Shown: piece after piece, positions 47,863 to 58,994 of the stretch
Layout of the letters: every line of letters starts with the position of its first letter
Position numbering within the stretch: position 1 is the stretch's first letter
Assembly: GCA_030142905.1 (NCBI GenBank)
Contig: JASJOG010000045.1
Coordinates: 124,001-188,000 of the forward strand
Direction: 5' to 3'
Source: Heliopora coerulea
Lineage: Eukaryota; Cnidaria; Anthozoa; Scleralcyonacea; Helioporidae
DNA: 64,000 bases
Notes under the pieces: generated by a model
Databases searched by the model: none
The model's input: only the letters and a program-made list of their open reading frames with translations
What the model was told of the DNA's origin: nothing
Translations under genes and position numbers: made by a program

Positions 47863-50540
47863 TACACTCATTATTGCTTTCCTCCTATTTCTAATACAAA
47901 CACTGTTGAAGTAAAAAGATCATAGGATTAGCTCCATAGGGAAAGAGGGTATTGGGGGGATGCAGCACCCCCCTTTCAAAATTTGAAATATTGCAATATT
48001 CGGAAAACTAGAAGATCTATTTGGAAAATATCAACATTTCCATATGAAGCAATAATGAATATGAAAAGGTTGCCAAACGCGTTAATTAAGGTGTTCTTAA
48101 ATTGTTCGTGTGTTTTATATATGTATATATATGAAATTGAAAGAATACTTTTTGTTTCAGTAAACTGTTATAATTCGTTAGCGAGGAGAGTTAATCTGCG
48201 TTCCTATTGCTTTCGTTTATTATTAGAGTAAACCGTTCATAACTGATTCATTTTACTGTTAATTTATTATTTGAGACGTGCATGAAATGTCGAGATTGAG
48301 TAATGTGATTCGGAAATTTAACGATCCAATTCGGAAATTTTCTGTCGGTACTCTCCCAGTCTGGGTTGGCTAGCTACGGCGCTGCATAGGCTATTGCAAG
48401 CCGATGAAAACCTGGAACTACAGATGATTTACTTATTATAAATTATGACGGGCAGTTGAAAACCAGGGACAAAATAGTCCATTATCCAATTGATTTTTAT
48501 CGTACGGGATAAAATCAACATCTCATGAAAACTTTCCACCGATGTCATAACTTAATTTGGAACACTAGTATTACCTTAAAAAGTCGGGGGCCCCACACAT
48601 ACTCTGACTTTCCACCAAAAAATGTCTGGGGTCGTGATATTTCCTGATTCAATAGCTTTGTTGCGGGATAGAGCCACAAAATTAAAAAAGGATACATGAA
48701 GTGGTGTCGAAACCAGGGTCTGCAGGCGTTGACTCCCCTAAGAATGTAAATAAATGCGTTGATTTGATAAACTATATAATGGTTAAATTTGGTTAATGTA
48801 AATGGATAGATGGTTAAACTACAATACGTAAGTTGTACTTCTAATAATATAATCTGCGTCATTGACTGTACCAGACAAAATCACTTACAATCCATTATTT
48901 CAACGTTTGCAAATATGAAGTTAGATTTTGCAATCATAGTACATCATAAGAACGAACCAAAATCCTTGTGAAGCTTTTATTTCCATCCAACTGCAAAAGA
49001 CGGGGCGGTAGACAGGCAAAAGCTTACTCGAGGGGCTTGAAAGAAGCTGTTAATTTTCCACAAAAATGAACGACTATCTTACCCGAACAGCTACTGAAAC
49101 CAACAACACTTCAAAGGAAGCCCGACAGCCCTGAAAGTTCAGAATCGAAAGGACAAAGGCTTCTGATCCCAGGTTCTGATTGGGCAGCGTAGAGACGTAC
49201 TATAAATCTAATCAAAAGTAGAAATTAAGAGTTCAATTCTCTTTGCCTATGATGTGCGTGAGGACTGAGAATATTATTATTATATAGAGCAAGGAATATA
49301 GAGGAATATCAGAAAAATGTGTATATGCTCATTTTTTGAAAGAAAGACGTAAATATGATGTTAGACAGGACAACTTTTAACGTATTACATCACCTTAAAG
49401 GTATTGAAGATATGGTTGTAATGATAATTGATGCAGTAATTTGATTTCGTGAATGGTGTGCGACACGGGGTGATTCTTAACAAAACAATGTTGTTCGTTG
49501 ATTTGTAAACAATTTCTAACGAAATTTTGTTCCCACTTCGTGTCGGGATAAAAATTATTGTTAAAAATCTTCTTGTGTAACGTTTATAACGTATGTAGAT
49601 ATAGAACTCTCTCTCTCTTTGGTATACGTTTGGTTCTTGACAAAGGAACAGGACTCCGAAACGTTAAAAATAAAGTTGTAAATGTTTTTATCGTAATTTA
49701 TACAAATCTATTTCGAAAGCTCATTAATAGTTCGTGCCTGAAAATAAAAAAAAGTTAATATTTAATTACCATCAATAAATATCATACGAAACTGATGAAA
49801 AGCACGTCATTTCTATTCTACGATTAATTTAATTCAATTTAATTTAATCTAATTTGATTTAATTTAATAATAATTAACTGTATAACAGAACTCAATAACA
49901 ATTCATGGTGAAAAATCATCAGAAGTGACGATATAATTATTATTTGTAGAATTGGACGTGGAATACTAAAATACGTGAACTTTTCCTTCAGTTTGCTTCG
50001 TTAAAATGACCTCTAGCTCATAACAAATCTACGAACATGGTTACTTAGATGCATTTGTGTCGTATAAATTATTCGCCACCGGACTTTTTGGGATTTCTGA
50101 CCACGAGTTGTGAGATATATCTCATACAGGTCGTCCGCTCATAATGTATCTATTACTTCATTCACATGTCTCACCATCTCTAAAATTATGAGAACAATGT
50201 ACTTGATTTTAATCGAATAGAGCATTTCTAGCTGTTTTAAAAGAGTCATCCAAATAGCCAGAACAATTTTTTTAATGCTCAGTGTCATCCTGAAAGCCAT
50301 TACCAACGCACTTTACCAGTATTTATTTGAATTTTGCCGTCAGCCTAGTATCTGAGCTGATACGAACGTGTTTGCCCGGAAATACAAGCTGCACTACTGA
50401 ATCTGCGTCAGAACAGGCTCCTCTTTGTCTTTAAATGATCTGTTTCAAGATATTTAAGAATACTTCAGTTGGTAAATAAGATGTCCCAATGCCGCAACAT
50501 GGTTTAGTTCGTGCTACTTGTAACCTTTTGTATCCAAGTG
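47863..50540. other. Intergenic stretch upstream of the zinc transporter
   Basis: AT-rich, with no recognisable exon. A CTCTCTCTCTTT run and the words GACAAAGGAACAGGACTCCG and CGAAACGTTA at 49607-49666 look like a repeat fragment sharing the AACGTTTCG word seen in other elements. ATATAAAAC at 50547-50555 could serve as a TATA-like element for the gene starting at 50601; this is weak. Confidence 0.35.
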
Positions 50541-50600
50541 AACTAAATATAAAACGTAACTGTCAGAAATATTTTATTTGATAACGTTAACCTTGTCAAG

Positions 50601-51026
50601 ATGAGTAATCATAGTTTTTCTTACATTCCAACGCTGTTAGTGTTGGTCTGTTGGCTATCTACGACAAATTTGGCGTCCAACAAGACGAGAAACACAACGG
50701 AGGAGCATCACACGACAACGGAAGAATTACTCGAAAGTTTTTTTGGAGAATATGGAGACAAAAATGGCGAGATTTCACCGCAACAGTTTTGTAATATTAC
50801 TAAGAAGTTGGCGGGCTGTGGTGGAAATATCAACAGTGATCAGCATGGACATGAAGATCACACACAGCCGGACGATCACGATGATGAAACGCACCATGAT
50901 GACGACGAAGAAGAGAAGGACGAAGAACATGCTGAGGAGCACCATGATGACGAAGAAGAAGAGAAGGACGATGAACATGCTGAGGATCACCATGATGACG
51001 AAGAAGAAGATGAGAAGGACGGAAAG
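50601..51026 (+). CDS. SLC39A: ZIP zinc transporter (LIV-1 subfamily), exon 1: signal peptide and ectodomain
   Basis: ATG at 50601 opens a 142-codon exon ending in phase 0 at a GTGAGA donor. Residues 1-25 form a signal peptide (hydrophobic core TLLVLVCWLSTTNLA). Residues 41-69 (EELLESFFGEYGDKNGEISP and after) match the helical segment at the start of LIV-1 ZIP ectodomains. Residues 81-142 are rich in His, Asp and Glu and include 2.7 copies of a 16-residue repeat of the type HHDDEEEEKDDEHAED. ZIP proteins move Zn2+ (some also Fe or Mn) into the cytosol across plasma or vesicle membranes, and such His/acidic stretches are thought to bind or sense metal. N-glycosylation sites (NKT, NTT, NIT) agree with an extracellular position. 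Phase and content join it to the exon at 60630. The frame past the donor (to 51068) is intronic. Confidence 0.82.
50896..51024 (+). repeat. 48-bp coding tandem repeat in the transporter ectodomain
   Basis: Two full units and one partial unit of a 48-base repeat built on CACCATGATGACGAAGAAGA encode His/Asp/Glu-rich 16-residue blocks. Unit changes are synonymous or Asp/Glu swaps, plus one inserted Asp in the last unit. Because the unit is a multiple of three, copy number can change without breaking the frame. Confidence 0.8.
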
Positions 51027-51305
51027 GTGAGAAAATGTAACAGGTATTGTGAGGTTTTTAAAAAGTGAGGTTTTTATGTAGCTTTGGTTCTGTTAGATTT
51101 ACATTAGTTTTAGTCCGTCAAAAGCACGAAAAGTTTACATCAGCTCGATGTTTGGGTTATTAATATTGTGCAATTTGATATCGACGTAAATAAGATTAAC
51201 GGGAAGACAATTTTAAATTAATTCACCGGGATTCCGACTCCAGCTATGAATAGTCTGTCTGATATGGAAGGGCGATTCAGGAAAGTGGCAGAAATATTCA
51301 CTAAC

Positions 51306-51478
51306 TCTAACACTCTCTCTCTCTCTCTGTCTCTCTCTCTCTGTCTCTCTCTCTCTCTCTGTCTCTCTGTCTCTCTCTCTCTGTCTCTCTCTCTCTCTCT
51401 CTCTGTGTCTCTCTCTGTCTGTCTCTCTGTCTCTCTCTCTCTCTGTCTCTCTCTCTCTCTCTGTCTCTGTCTCTCTCT
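51306..51478. repeat. CT/CTGT microsatellite
   Basis: CTCTCTCTCTGTCTCTCT-type sequence over about 170 bases. Repetitive Arg/Glu/Asp frames on the minus strand and Ser/Leu frames on the plus strand are by-products. Confidence 0.9.
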
Positions 51479-53107
51479 TTGCGATCAATATCTCTCTTGT
51501 AGCCACTCGTATTTTGCGGAATAAAATACCTGATTATTGAGGATATTAGCGCACCATTATTTACACTACTAGACACAAGAGTAGAACAGCGTTCTAGCAG
51601 GTGAATAATTAGGATAAGAATTACAGTAATTATACCCAGAAAATGCAGCTTGTGATGACGATGTTCACAATCGGGGTGAGGGCTGCAAAGTGTTTGTTAT
51701 GTTAGCTGTATAGTGGGTGAGTTTTCTCTTCTGAGGAAATTTTTATATATGTGACGGTCATCAATCTGAGAGAACGTTTCAAAAAAAAGTAAAATGAAAA
51801 AATCTACAGCAAACAGTGCTTTATGCTTTGGTAAGGGAAAAGATATGATCGACTCAGAAACACGTTCTACTTTTTTCCACCATAAATTAGTCTAAAACTT
51901 GAGAAAAAATAATTACCTGCTGTCGACTCATGTCAAAATCCAAACTGTGTCTGCAATAAAGAACCACCAAAATTCTTTGAAAAGTTACTCATGTATTTCT
52001 TATCCACCAAAATTTTTATTTTATTCAAAGTTCCTGACACATTTTTTTGTGACGCAACTTAATGTGTACTTGATAAACGTCATCCAGTTGATGTTAAGAA
52101 ACACTTAAGGCAGCCGTTCTGCGTTACGTGGGACAGAGTCAGATTATAATCTCATTATGATTAAAATCAAGCGAACGACGTAATTGCACTGTGGGTACAA
52201 TTTTTTGAGAGGGTTTTCGGACGTACATTCTGAAAAATGTTGAAGTCTAGAATCCTCTAAAACGTCATTTCCTGCAATCTGTGTTCCCTCATAAAATATC
52301 TGCTGACACATTGTGGCGACGTGGCCAACCGGGACATTTCCAGGTGGGCTCCAAGAATTTGTAGTGTTTGGGTCCCAGTAATTCGTACGCAGTAGGCCCT
52401 TATGCAGGAGGGTTAGGTTGGGTGCAGAATTACCATAAACGTGACGTTTTATGAAGAGGTATGAAATTTAAAACTCCTGTGGGCCCTGAAGGGGGGGGGT
52501 CAGTTTTAATAATTTGTATTTCAATATCGACGCATGTCATTACAGGTGCATTTCATGATGTCAGTAGTTTTTATCTGAATGAATTTAGGTTATTCACATT
52601 ATCAATTCACATCGTATTTTTATTGGCAGTAATCTCCTCAACTCTACCTTACACTGCCTGCTAAAAGTGAGCCCTAAGCATATCATTTCCTGGCCTCTAT
52701 TTGAGAACCACGCCGCCACTGCAGTCACACAGGCAGCTGTACAAACTATTCGTTGATGCTTTAAGATTGCCCTGTACTAAACAATTACATGGCTCTTGCC
52801 AATCCCTGCAACTCTCTACCAATTTCTTGTTGCCTCCATTTTACACAAAATAATTGGTAAATTAATTGTTATGTGCAACAACTTGAAACAAATTTATTGG
52901 TAATTGGCACCTCTAACACGTTACATTCAAAGAAAGCAAAATCCAAGGGTCAAACATAATTTTTAGTCCACTGGCAAAATCTTTTTTGCTTGCAAGTCAA
53001 GGAAAGCCACTCGCAGTTTCCTTAAGCTGTGATTTTGATACGGGGAGATTTGGCTAAGCTTGTGGACAGACAAGAAAATCTCTCCCCCGAAAAGACGAAT
53101 AGCATCC

Positions 53108-53423
53108 ATTGACAAAAAGTGAACTAATAGATGAATATCATGTATCTAAGGCAAACTCAAAATAGAATTAGGGCTAGGATTAGGGTTAGGATTAAGATTA
53201 GGGTTAGGATTAGAGTCAGGATTAGGTTACCTAACACGAAACTTACACTCCAATGATGGTCGACCCACGTCTCACTCCCTTTTATAAGGAGAAACCGCCA
53301 ACCATTTCCGTGCGCCTGCCCTTATACATTCTGCAACTGTATTACCTAAACCACAACCTGTTGCAAGTGGGAGCCTTCAACTCCCTTGAATAGATATTCA
53401 TCTATTTGCCACGTTTTGTCAAT
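53108..53423. mobile_element. MITE carrying degenerate telomere-like repeats
   Basis: ATTGACAAAAAGTG...AATAGATGAATATCA (53108-53138) mirrors ATAGATATTCATCTATTTGCCACGTTTTGTCAAT (53391-53423). Inside, 53168-53228 reads GGATTAGGGTTAGGATTAAG and similar, a decayed TTAGGG array. The ends are inverted over about 30 bases with small gaps. Confidence 0.55.
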
Positions 53424-53474
53424 TGATGATATTCATCTTTTCAAGGTGTTAAACTGGGTTGGTATAGACTAAAG

Positions 53475-53727
53475 CCTGGCCCACACCAGCGAGGAAGCGT
53501 AAGCACCAGAACCAAACAAAAGTTAAGACAATGAAAGTATTACCAAGGGACAACGCAAACGTTAGCACTAGCAGACGAAGTATACGCGAGCACAAGCGCA
53601 TGTAAAGGAGCATAACTAAATTGAAAACAAAGGTTCTTTTGTGTCTTTCTTTTGTTTGTTTTACCTTGGTTTACTCCTAAATTTGCTTGTACATGCATTT
53701 GCGTTTGAGTGACTCGTATGAACTAAC
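53475..53727. mobile_element. MITE related to 29792-30052
   Basis: AGCCTGGCCCACACCAGCGA at the left and TTTGAGTGACTCGTATGAACT at the right are loosely inverted. The interior has AACCAAACAAAAG facing CTTTTGTTTGTTTTACC and GTAAGCACCAG-type words, as in the other copy. Borders are approximate. Confidence 0.45.
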
Positions 53728-53755
53728 CTTAAATCCAACATGCCCTCTCCCTTCT

Positions 53756-54084
53756 TATGATGATATTCATCATACGCACATGGTTCTTAATGTGATTATG
53801 ATGAATATCATCATAGAAATGTCGACTCTACAGGTGTTTACTTTTCACTTGAACTACGCATCCCACAAGCGATTTCATGTTATATAGTTAATAAATTTGC
53901 GCTTCTAGTAGGGGTGAGAGGTCGAGGCCCAAAGGTGATATTTTCCCCGAAAGTGGATGATCAAGTGTATTGAGGTTAGGGTTTGGTACCCCTGACCCTA
54001 AACTCAATTTGAGTCGACATTTCTATGATGATATCCATCATATTGAAAACTACATGCGTATGATGAATATCATCATAAAATAGT
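53756..54084. repeat. Large inverted repeat of ATGATGATATTCATCAT palindromes
   Basis: 53756-53831 (TATGATGATATTCATCATAC ... GATGAATATCATCATAGAAATGTCGACTC) is mirrored by 54012-54082 (GAGTCGACATTTCTATGATG ... ATGATGAATATCATCATAA). Each arm is itself palindromic, so the locus can fold as nested hairpins. Confidence 0.6.
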
Positions 54085-54104
54085 AGAGAACAATGTTCTT
54101 AAAT

Positions 54105-54273
54105 AGAGCAAGAAACAAACTCCGAAAAATATCTTGAAGACTTAAGATTTAAGTGAAAACAAGACGAATATAAACGATAATATTTTGACTTTATTTACCA
54201 TTTACATTTGTATTGTTTTCACTTAAATCTTAAGTCTTCACGATGTTGTTTTTCGGAGTTTGTTTCTTGCTCT
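54105..54273. repeat. Foldback element with about 68-base arms
   Basis: AGAGCAAGAAACAAACTCCG, then GAAGACTTAAGATTTAAGTG and AAAACAAGAC, is mirrored on the right side, ending TTTGTTTCTTGCTCT. The arms differ by a short gap (TATCTT against CAACATCGT) and a few bases. Non-coding. Confidence 0.7.
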
Positions 54274-54899
54274 GTTTCCTTAAATCGTCAGCTGGTAATG
54301 GATATTCTTAAATCTCAGCAGAAATTACTAAACCGCTGGCCCTTGCTGAGTATGCGAATCCGATTGAATTCCAAATCCACTTCCTGTTTGGAAGTATGTA
54401 AGCAGTTTGTATTCATTATAGTTTGTTTGAAATTAACATTTGATTCCTATTCAAAATTCCATCAGAGAAATGTTTACTCGCAAATGTTTGCTAGTGAATA
54501 TTTTTTGAGCTCGTAAACTTAAAAAGCCACTCTCATTTTGCAAGTTTGCGAGGGGTATTTTCGAGTCTTGCAATCATTGCAGTGATTTTAATTGATTTTA
54601 AAATCAATTTTAATTACCGAGAAACGGTAACTCCAGTATTCTTCAAAGCAAGGTTATTTTTATTAGCAAGATGACTGCCTTCACAAAGATTCGATAATAT
54701 TCATATAATTAATATTCATGAAGCTATCTTAGGCTCACAGGATAGTGATTTAAGGCACGCAATTCCTCGCTGTGTCACAGCCTATGTAGAAAGTAAGAAC
54801 TGGGAACATTCACTTCGAAGATTAAGTGTAATACCAACACTATATATTCATATACCAGAAGGAATACTTGGTGAACCGTTTCGTGACGGTTACAGCAAC

Positions 54900-55402
54900 C
54901 AGTGGTGTAGGAAGTAGGGGGGCTACTGGGGCCGCGGCCCCTCCCACATTTTATTTAGGGGGACTGCAATATTGTTCGCCCCCCCCATAAAAACAGATAT
55001 GGTAACAATATGCAAAGTGTTTAATTATTTTGCATTTCAAAATTAAAGTAGATAATATTTAAAAATCTAATCTACTGTGCATAGCATTAATAGTACTTGA
55101 TACTATATTATACTGAAGAGTTGCGCACAGATACCATTAAAACTCTGATAAATGCATGATCGTGTTTAACATCGTTGAAATTAAAGGTTAAAAGAGCTAC
55201 AACATTTTATAATTGTATTTAGCCTCGTAATAAATAAATTAGCAATCCTCTATAATATTCCTTACCATAGGTGTAAACCTATAAGTATTGTGTCAGCATT
55301 GTCATCACTAAAGTCGATGTAAACATCTACCGAAAAACGCCCATCTTGAACTTAATATTTTACTCCTGGCCCCCTAACTTCGACTGGCTTCCTACGCCCC
55401 TG
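54900..55402. mobile_element. MITE with CAGTGGTGTAGGAAG ends
   Basis: CAGTGGTGTAGGAAGTAGGG at the left is mirrored by GGCTTCCTACGCCCCTG at the right, with GGGGGCTACTGGGGCC facing GGCCCCC just inside. Flanks ACAGCAAC and TCAGTAAC agree at six of eight positions and may be a decayed 8-bp target duplication. Its right end lies 43 bases from the LTR of the Gypsy element. Confidence 0.55.
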
Positions 55403-55445
55403 TCAGTAACTGAGGCACCAGACGGGATAGAAAAAAAGCAGAACC

Positions 55446-55560
55446 TGTATAGATTGTAACCTTTTATGATTGTCAAAATGTGCCAAGATACAATAACAAA
55501 AAAACGCGGGTTTCTCGCGTGGTTCTTAGCACGTGTTGTTAACGTGCTGTACACGTTACA
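55446..55560 (-). repeat. 3' LTR of the Gypsy element (115 bp)
   Basis: On the plus strand it runs from TGTATAGATTG to CGTGCTGTACACGTTACA. It contains the inverted words CGCGGGTTTCTCGCG and AACACG/CGTGTT. It differs from the 5' LTR by ACAATAACAAAAAAACG against ACAAAAAAACG plus three single bases. Confidence 0.9.
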
Positions 55561-55573
55561 TCTCCCTTCTTTT
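55561..55573 (-). other. Polypurine tract of the Gypsy element
   Basis: Read on the minus strand this is AAAAGAAGGGAGA, immediately before the 3' LTR, where plus-strand DNA synthesis is primed. Confidence 0.8.
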
Positions 55574-55691
55574 AACAAAATTAGGTCTTTACTTTAAGGT
55601 ACAAGAGTAATAACATTCAAGAGTAATATTAACAATGGTAACTAGTTCATATCTCGAATCTGTCATTCAGTTCAGTGTTCCAACCTGTAAT

Positions 55692-56162
55692 CTATGCGTT
55701 ACCAATCAATCGTTCGGGTGGCTTGGAGATGCGGCTGGATCTTCTGGGTGTGGAGTAGGAGACAGTAGTTTGTTCGTTATTTCGTAGTACGGTCATTTCT
55801 AGTGATGGGTCTTGTTTGTTTTTCTTCAAGTCACGGCGATTTCGTCTGTAAAGGTTGCCGTTTGATTCAACGTGATATGAACGTGGTACCACTTGTTGTT
55901 TACATGTCCCTCATGACCACGTCGATTGTCCAGGCAAGCGAAGCCAAACTGTATCTCCTGGCAGCAGTGGTTTAAGGGGTTTGGCATGCTTATCATAATG
56001 ATGACGCTGTTTCTTCTTCTGTTTAAGAAGTGCTTGCACGTCATTCTTTGTGTTGTAACGAGGTTGTAGAATGGTAGTCGGTGTCAATAGTAGTGTTTTG
56101 CAGCGTCGTCCCATTAGTATTTGTGCTGGTGATGTCTTCATCCCTTCACTTGGAGTGTTACG
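55692..56162 (-). pseudogene. Gypsy integrase C-terminal part, interrupted
   Basis: After the TGA at 56163-56165 the same frame continues with MKTSPAQILMGRR and PLLPGDTVWLRLPG (the usual GD.VW block of the integrase C-terminal domain). It is stopped again by TGA at 55911-55913. It then resumes with QQVVPRSYHVE and a basic tail containing RRSSRISKPPERL, and ends at TAG 55692-55694. No chromodomain is seen. Confidence 0.75.
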
Positions 56163-57449
56163 TCAGTCCAGGAGTGCAAGATATTCTGACTGGCCGGACG
56201 ATATACATTTGTTGAACAGTTTTTTAACCGTTTTCACTGCATTCTCGGCTTTTCCATTGCTTTGCGGATAATGTGGGGTTGATGTCACATGTTCGATTGA
56301 CCATTTCTGGCAAAATGTAGCAAATTCGTCAGAGGTAAATTGTGGACCATTATCAGGTACTATGGTATCTGGAATTCCAAAAGGAGAAAACATTGCTTTC
56401 AAGGCTTTGATGACGCTAGGTGACGTTGTAGAAGTTAGGCGTTCAACTTCGATGTAGTTGCTAAAGTAATCAACGACTACTAGCAGCTGTCTGTGATCAA
56501 AATCGCAAAGATCGGCGGCCACTTTTGTCCAAGGTCGGGCTGGTACTTCGTGCTGGAGAAGTGGCTCTTTCTGTTGCGCACTGCTGTGTCGTAAGCAAAT
56601 GTCACATTTCGACATGTATTCCTTGAACTGTGAGTTCATTTGAAGCCAGTAGAACGTATCACAAATGCGGCGTTGGCATGCCAGCCACATTTTAATGTGG
56701 CTGGCATGAACTGTTTTCATAAGTTCTCCTCGAAGAGTTGGAGGTACAATGAGCTGTTGTCCTTTAAAGATTAATGAATCTTGAATAGTCAGTTGGTCTC
56801 TTACATCCCAATAAGCACGTATTTCATTATTGACGTCTTTCTTATTATTTGGCCAACCATACTGGATCGTTTCTGCTAGTTTCTTCATTACTGTGTCGGC
56901 TTCGTTTGCTTTCTTGATTTGGTCGAAACGTGCACGGCTGACCGGTAGGATTTCGGTATGGTCAACTGCTTCCAAAGCGTTGATGCTTTCAATGTGTTCA
57001 TCAAGTGGGAGGTACGCTTGACTCAAGGTATCAGCTAGATACAGTGTGGAACCTTTGGTGTAGACAACGTTAAGGTTGTAGTTCTGTAATCGGAGCATCG
57101 TGCGTTGTAATCGTTTGGGTGCAAGGCAAAGATTCTTTCGGAAAATTGATTCCAAAGGCTTGTGGTCTGACACGACTGTGATGATATCACGACCATAGAT
57201 ATATGCATCAAAGCGTTCACATGCATACAGGATAGCGAGCATTTCTTTCTCAATTTGCGCATATTTGCCCTCAGTTGGCGTTAAAGCACGTGATGCGAAT
57301 GCTATAGGATGGCTATTTTGTAGTAGTGCAGCACCGAGTCCTGACTGGAAGGCGTCACACTGTATAGTTACTTCTTTGTCGAGCGAGTAGTACTCTAAAA
57401 TCGGGGCTTCAGTAACTGCTTTCTTTAGAGCTTGAAATGATGCTTCATG
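56163..57449 (-). pseudogene. Gypsy RNase H and integrase segment
   Basis: The frame opens just after the TAA at 57450-57452. RNase H carries its acidic residues in QCDAFQSGLGAAL, in EKEMLAI and in VVSDHKPLE, with LADTLS near its end. Integrase follows: a zinc-binding HASH...CDIC region, then the catalytic core with D in KVAADLCDF, D in IVPDNGPQF and E in NGKAENAV. The last two are separated by 35 residues, the classic spacing. The segment ends at a TGA (56163-56165) a few residues after LALLD. All catalytic residues are present, but without a start of its own the segment depends on the frame upstream. Confidence 0.85.
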
Positions 57450-58994
57450 TTACTTGGTCCAATTCCAGGTGGCTCCTTTCAGGGTTAGATCGCGCAGAGG
57501 TTTCGTAACATCTGACAGCTTTAGCAAAAATTTACCAAGATATTGTGCAAGGCCTAGCAGTCGCTGTATGGCTCGCACGTCGCTTGGTTTAGGCATTCTG
57601 TTTATTGCTTCTACTTTGGCAGGATCTGGACGCAGTCCTTCTGCTGAAGCGATGTGTCCTATGAATGGTACACTAGAGCGGCGCAGTTTCATCTTCTCTG
57701 GTGCTAGCTTAATCCCACGCTCTTTGCAGCGTTCCAAAAAGACCATCAGGTTTTGATAATGTGATGCGGTTGCTGCTTCTTGTGTATCACCGTAGCCAAC
57801 TATCACAAAATCATCTGCAATGACCTCGATTCCTTTCAGGCCTTCGATTAATTCATGCATTCTTCGTTGAAATATTTCCGGGGCAGACGACAGTCCAAAT
57901 GGCATACGCAACCATCTGTAACGTCCAAATGGGGTGCGGAACGTGGTTAAGTAAGACGATTGTTCACTGAGTTTTACGTGCCAAAACCCATTGGCTACAT
58001 CGAGAACTGAGAAGGTTTTTGCTCCATGTAGTCGTGTAGCGATATCTTCTATTACTGGAAGAGGGTAGTGCTCGCGCAGAATAGTGGCATTTAAATCTTT
58101 TGGATCTAGACATATTCGAAATTGTCCATTCTTCTTTGGGACCACAACCATGGTAGATATCCAATCTGTTGGTCGTGTGACTTTTGCTATGACTTCTTTT
58201 TTTACCAGGTCATCCAAAGACTCCTTAACTTTCTCTCGGATCGCAACTTGAACTCGTCTAGGCGTGTGTTGGACTGGTCTTGAAACACGGTCGAGTTTGA
58301 CGTTGTACTCTCCCTCAATCAATCCAATTCCTTCTTGAAATACTTCTGGGAATTTCATCACGATTTCTTCCTTTGAAAGAGGTGGTGACTCAGTAATATA
58401 GACCGCAGCTTTATCTTCAATACTGGTGGGCCGCATGGCATCGTTATCCAAAACATCGACAAGCTTCATTCCAAGACAGGCTCGTCGGCCCAAAATTGGT
58501 CGAAATGAGTTTCCTTCAACTAGGTTACACATCAAGAAGCTAGAGTAGTTTCCTCGCCAAACCTTCAGCTTCACTTGGCCTATCACTGAGTGGCGGACTC
58601 CTCCATAGCTAATAATAGATGATGTTGGCGCGGTTGTCATGTTTTCTAGGTATTCGTCCTTTGTTGCAGCTTTGTAAATATGTAGAGGCAGTACATTGCA
58701 TTGAGCACCAGTATCAAGTTGGAATCGTATGAAGTTGCCATTCTTGATTTTCAAAGTAACCAGCTGAGAGTCATCTAAAACATTTACACTGTTTATTTGG
58801 AATATTTCACTGCCATGATCAGTTTCCTCGTCAACTTGCTTAACAAAACGTCCTTCAGGGATGTGAAGTCGTTTATCTTGCATACATTTTGAAGCAAAGT
58901 GGTTCTTTTTTTTGCACTTAAGGCATATTTTTCCATAGGCTGGGCAGATTTCTTTTTTAAACTCGTGTAGGCGGCCACAGTATTTACATTCACT
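57450..58994 (-). pseudogene. Gypsy zinc knuckles, protease and reverse transcriptase segment
   Basis: It begins directly after the amber stop of gag in the same frame. First come two zinc-knuckle-like motifs (CKYCGRLHEFKKEIC and CLKCKKKNHFASKC, about 58884-58988). The aspartic protease has DTGA in FQLDTGAQCNVLP (58704-58715 for DTGA). RT follows with FSVLDVANGF for the first catalytic Asp, LRMPFGLSSAPEIFQ, and a VIADD box holding the other two. After the thumb/connection (FIGHIASAEGLRPDPAKVEA, LLGLAQYLGKF) it ends at TAA 57450-57452, before RNase H. Placing the nucleocapsid knuckles after the gag stop is odd and discussed in the findings. Confidence 0.88.

Noticed and set aside
51213..51576. 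Arg/Glu/Asp-rich and Ser/Leu-rich frames
   Set aside because: Translations of the CT microsatellite within the transporter intron.
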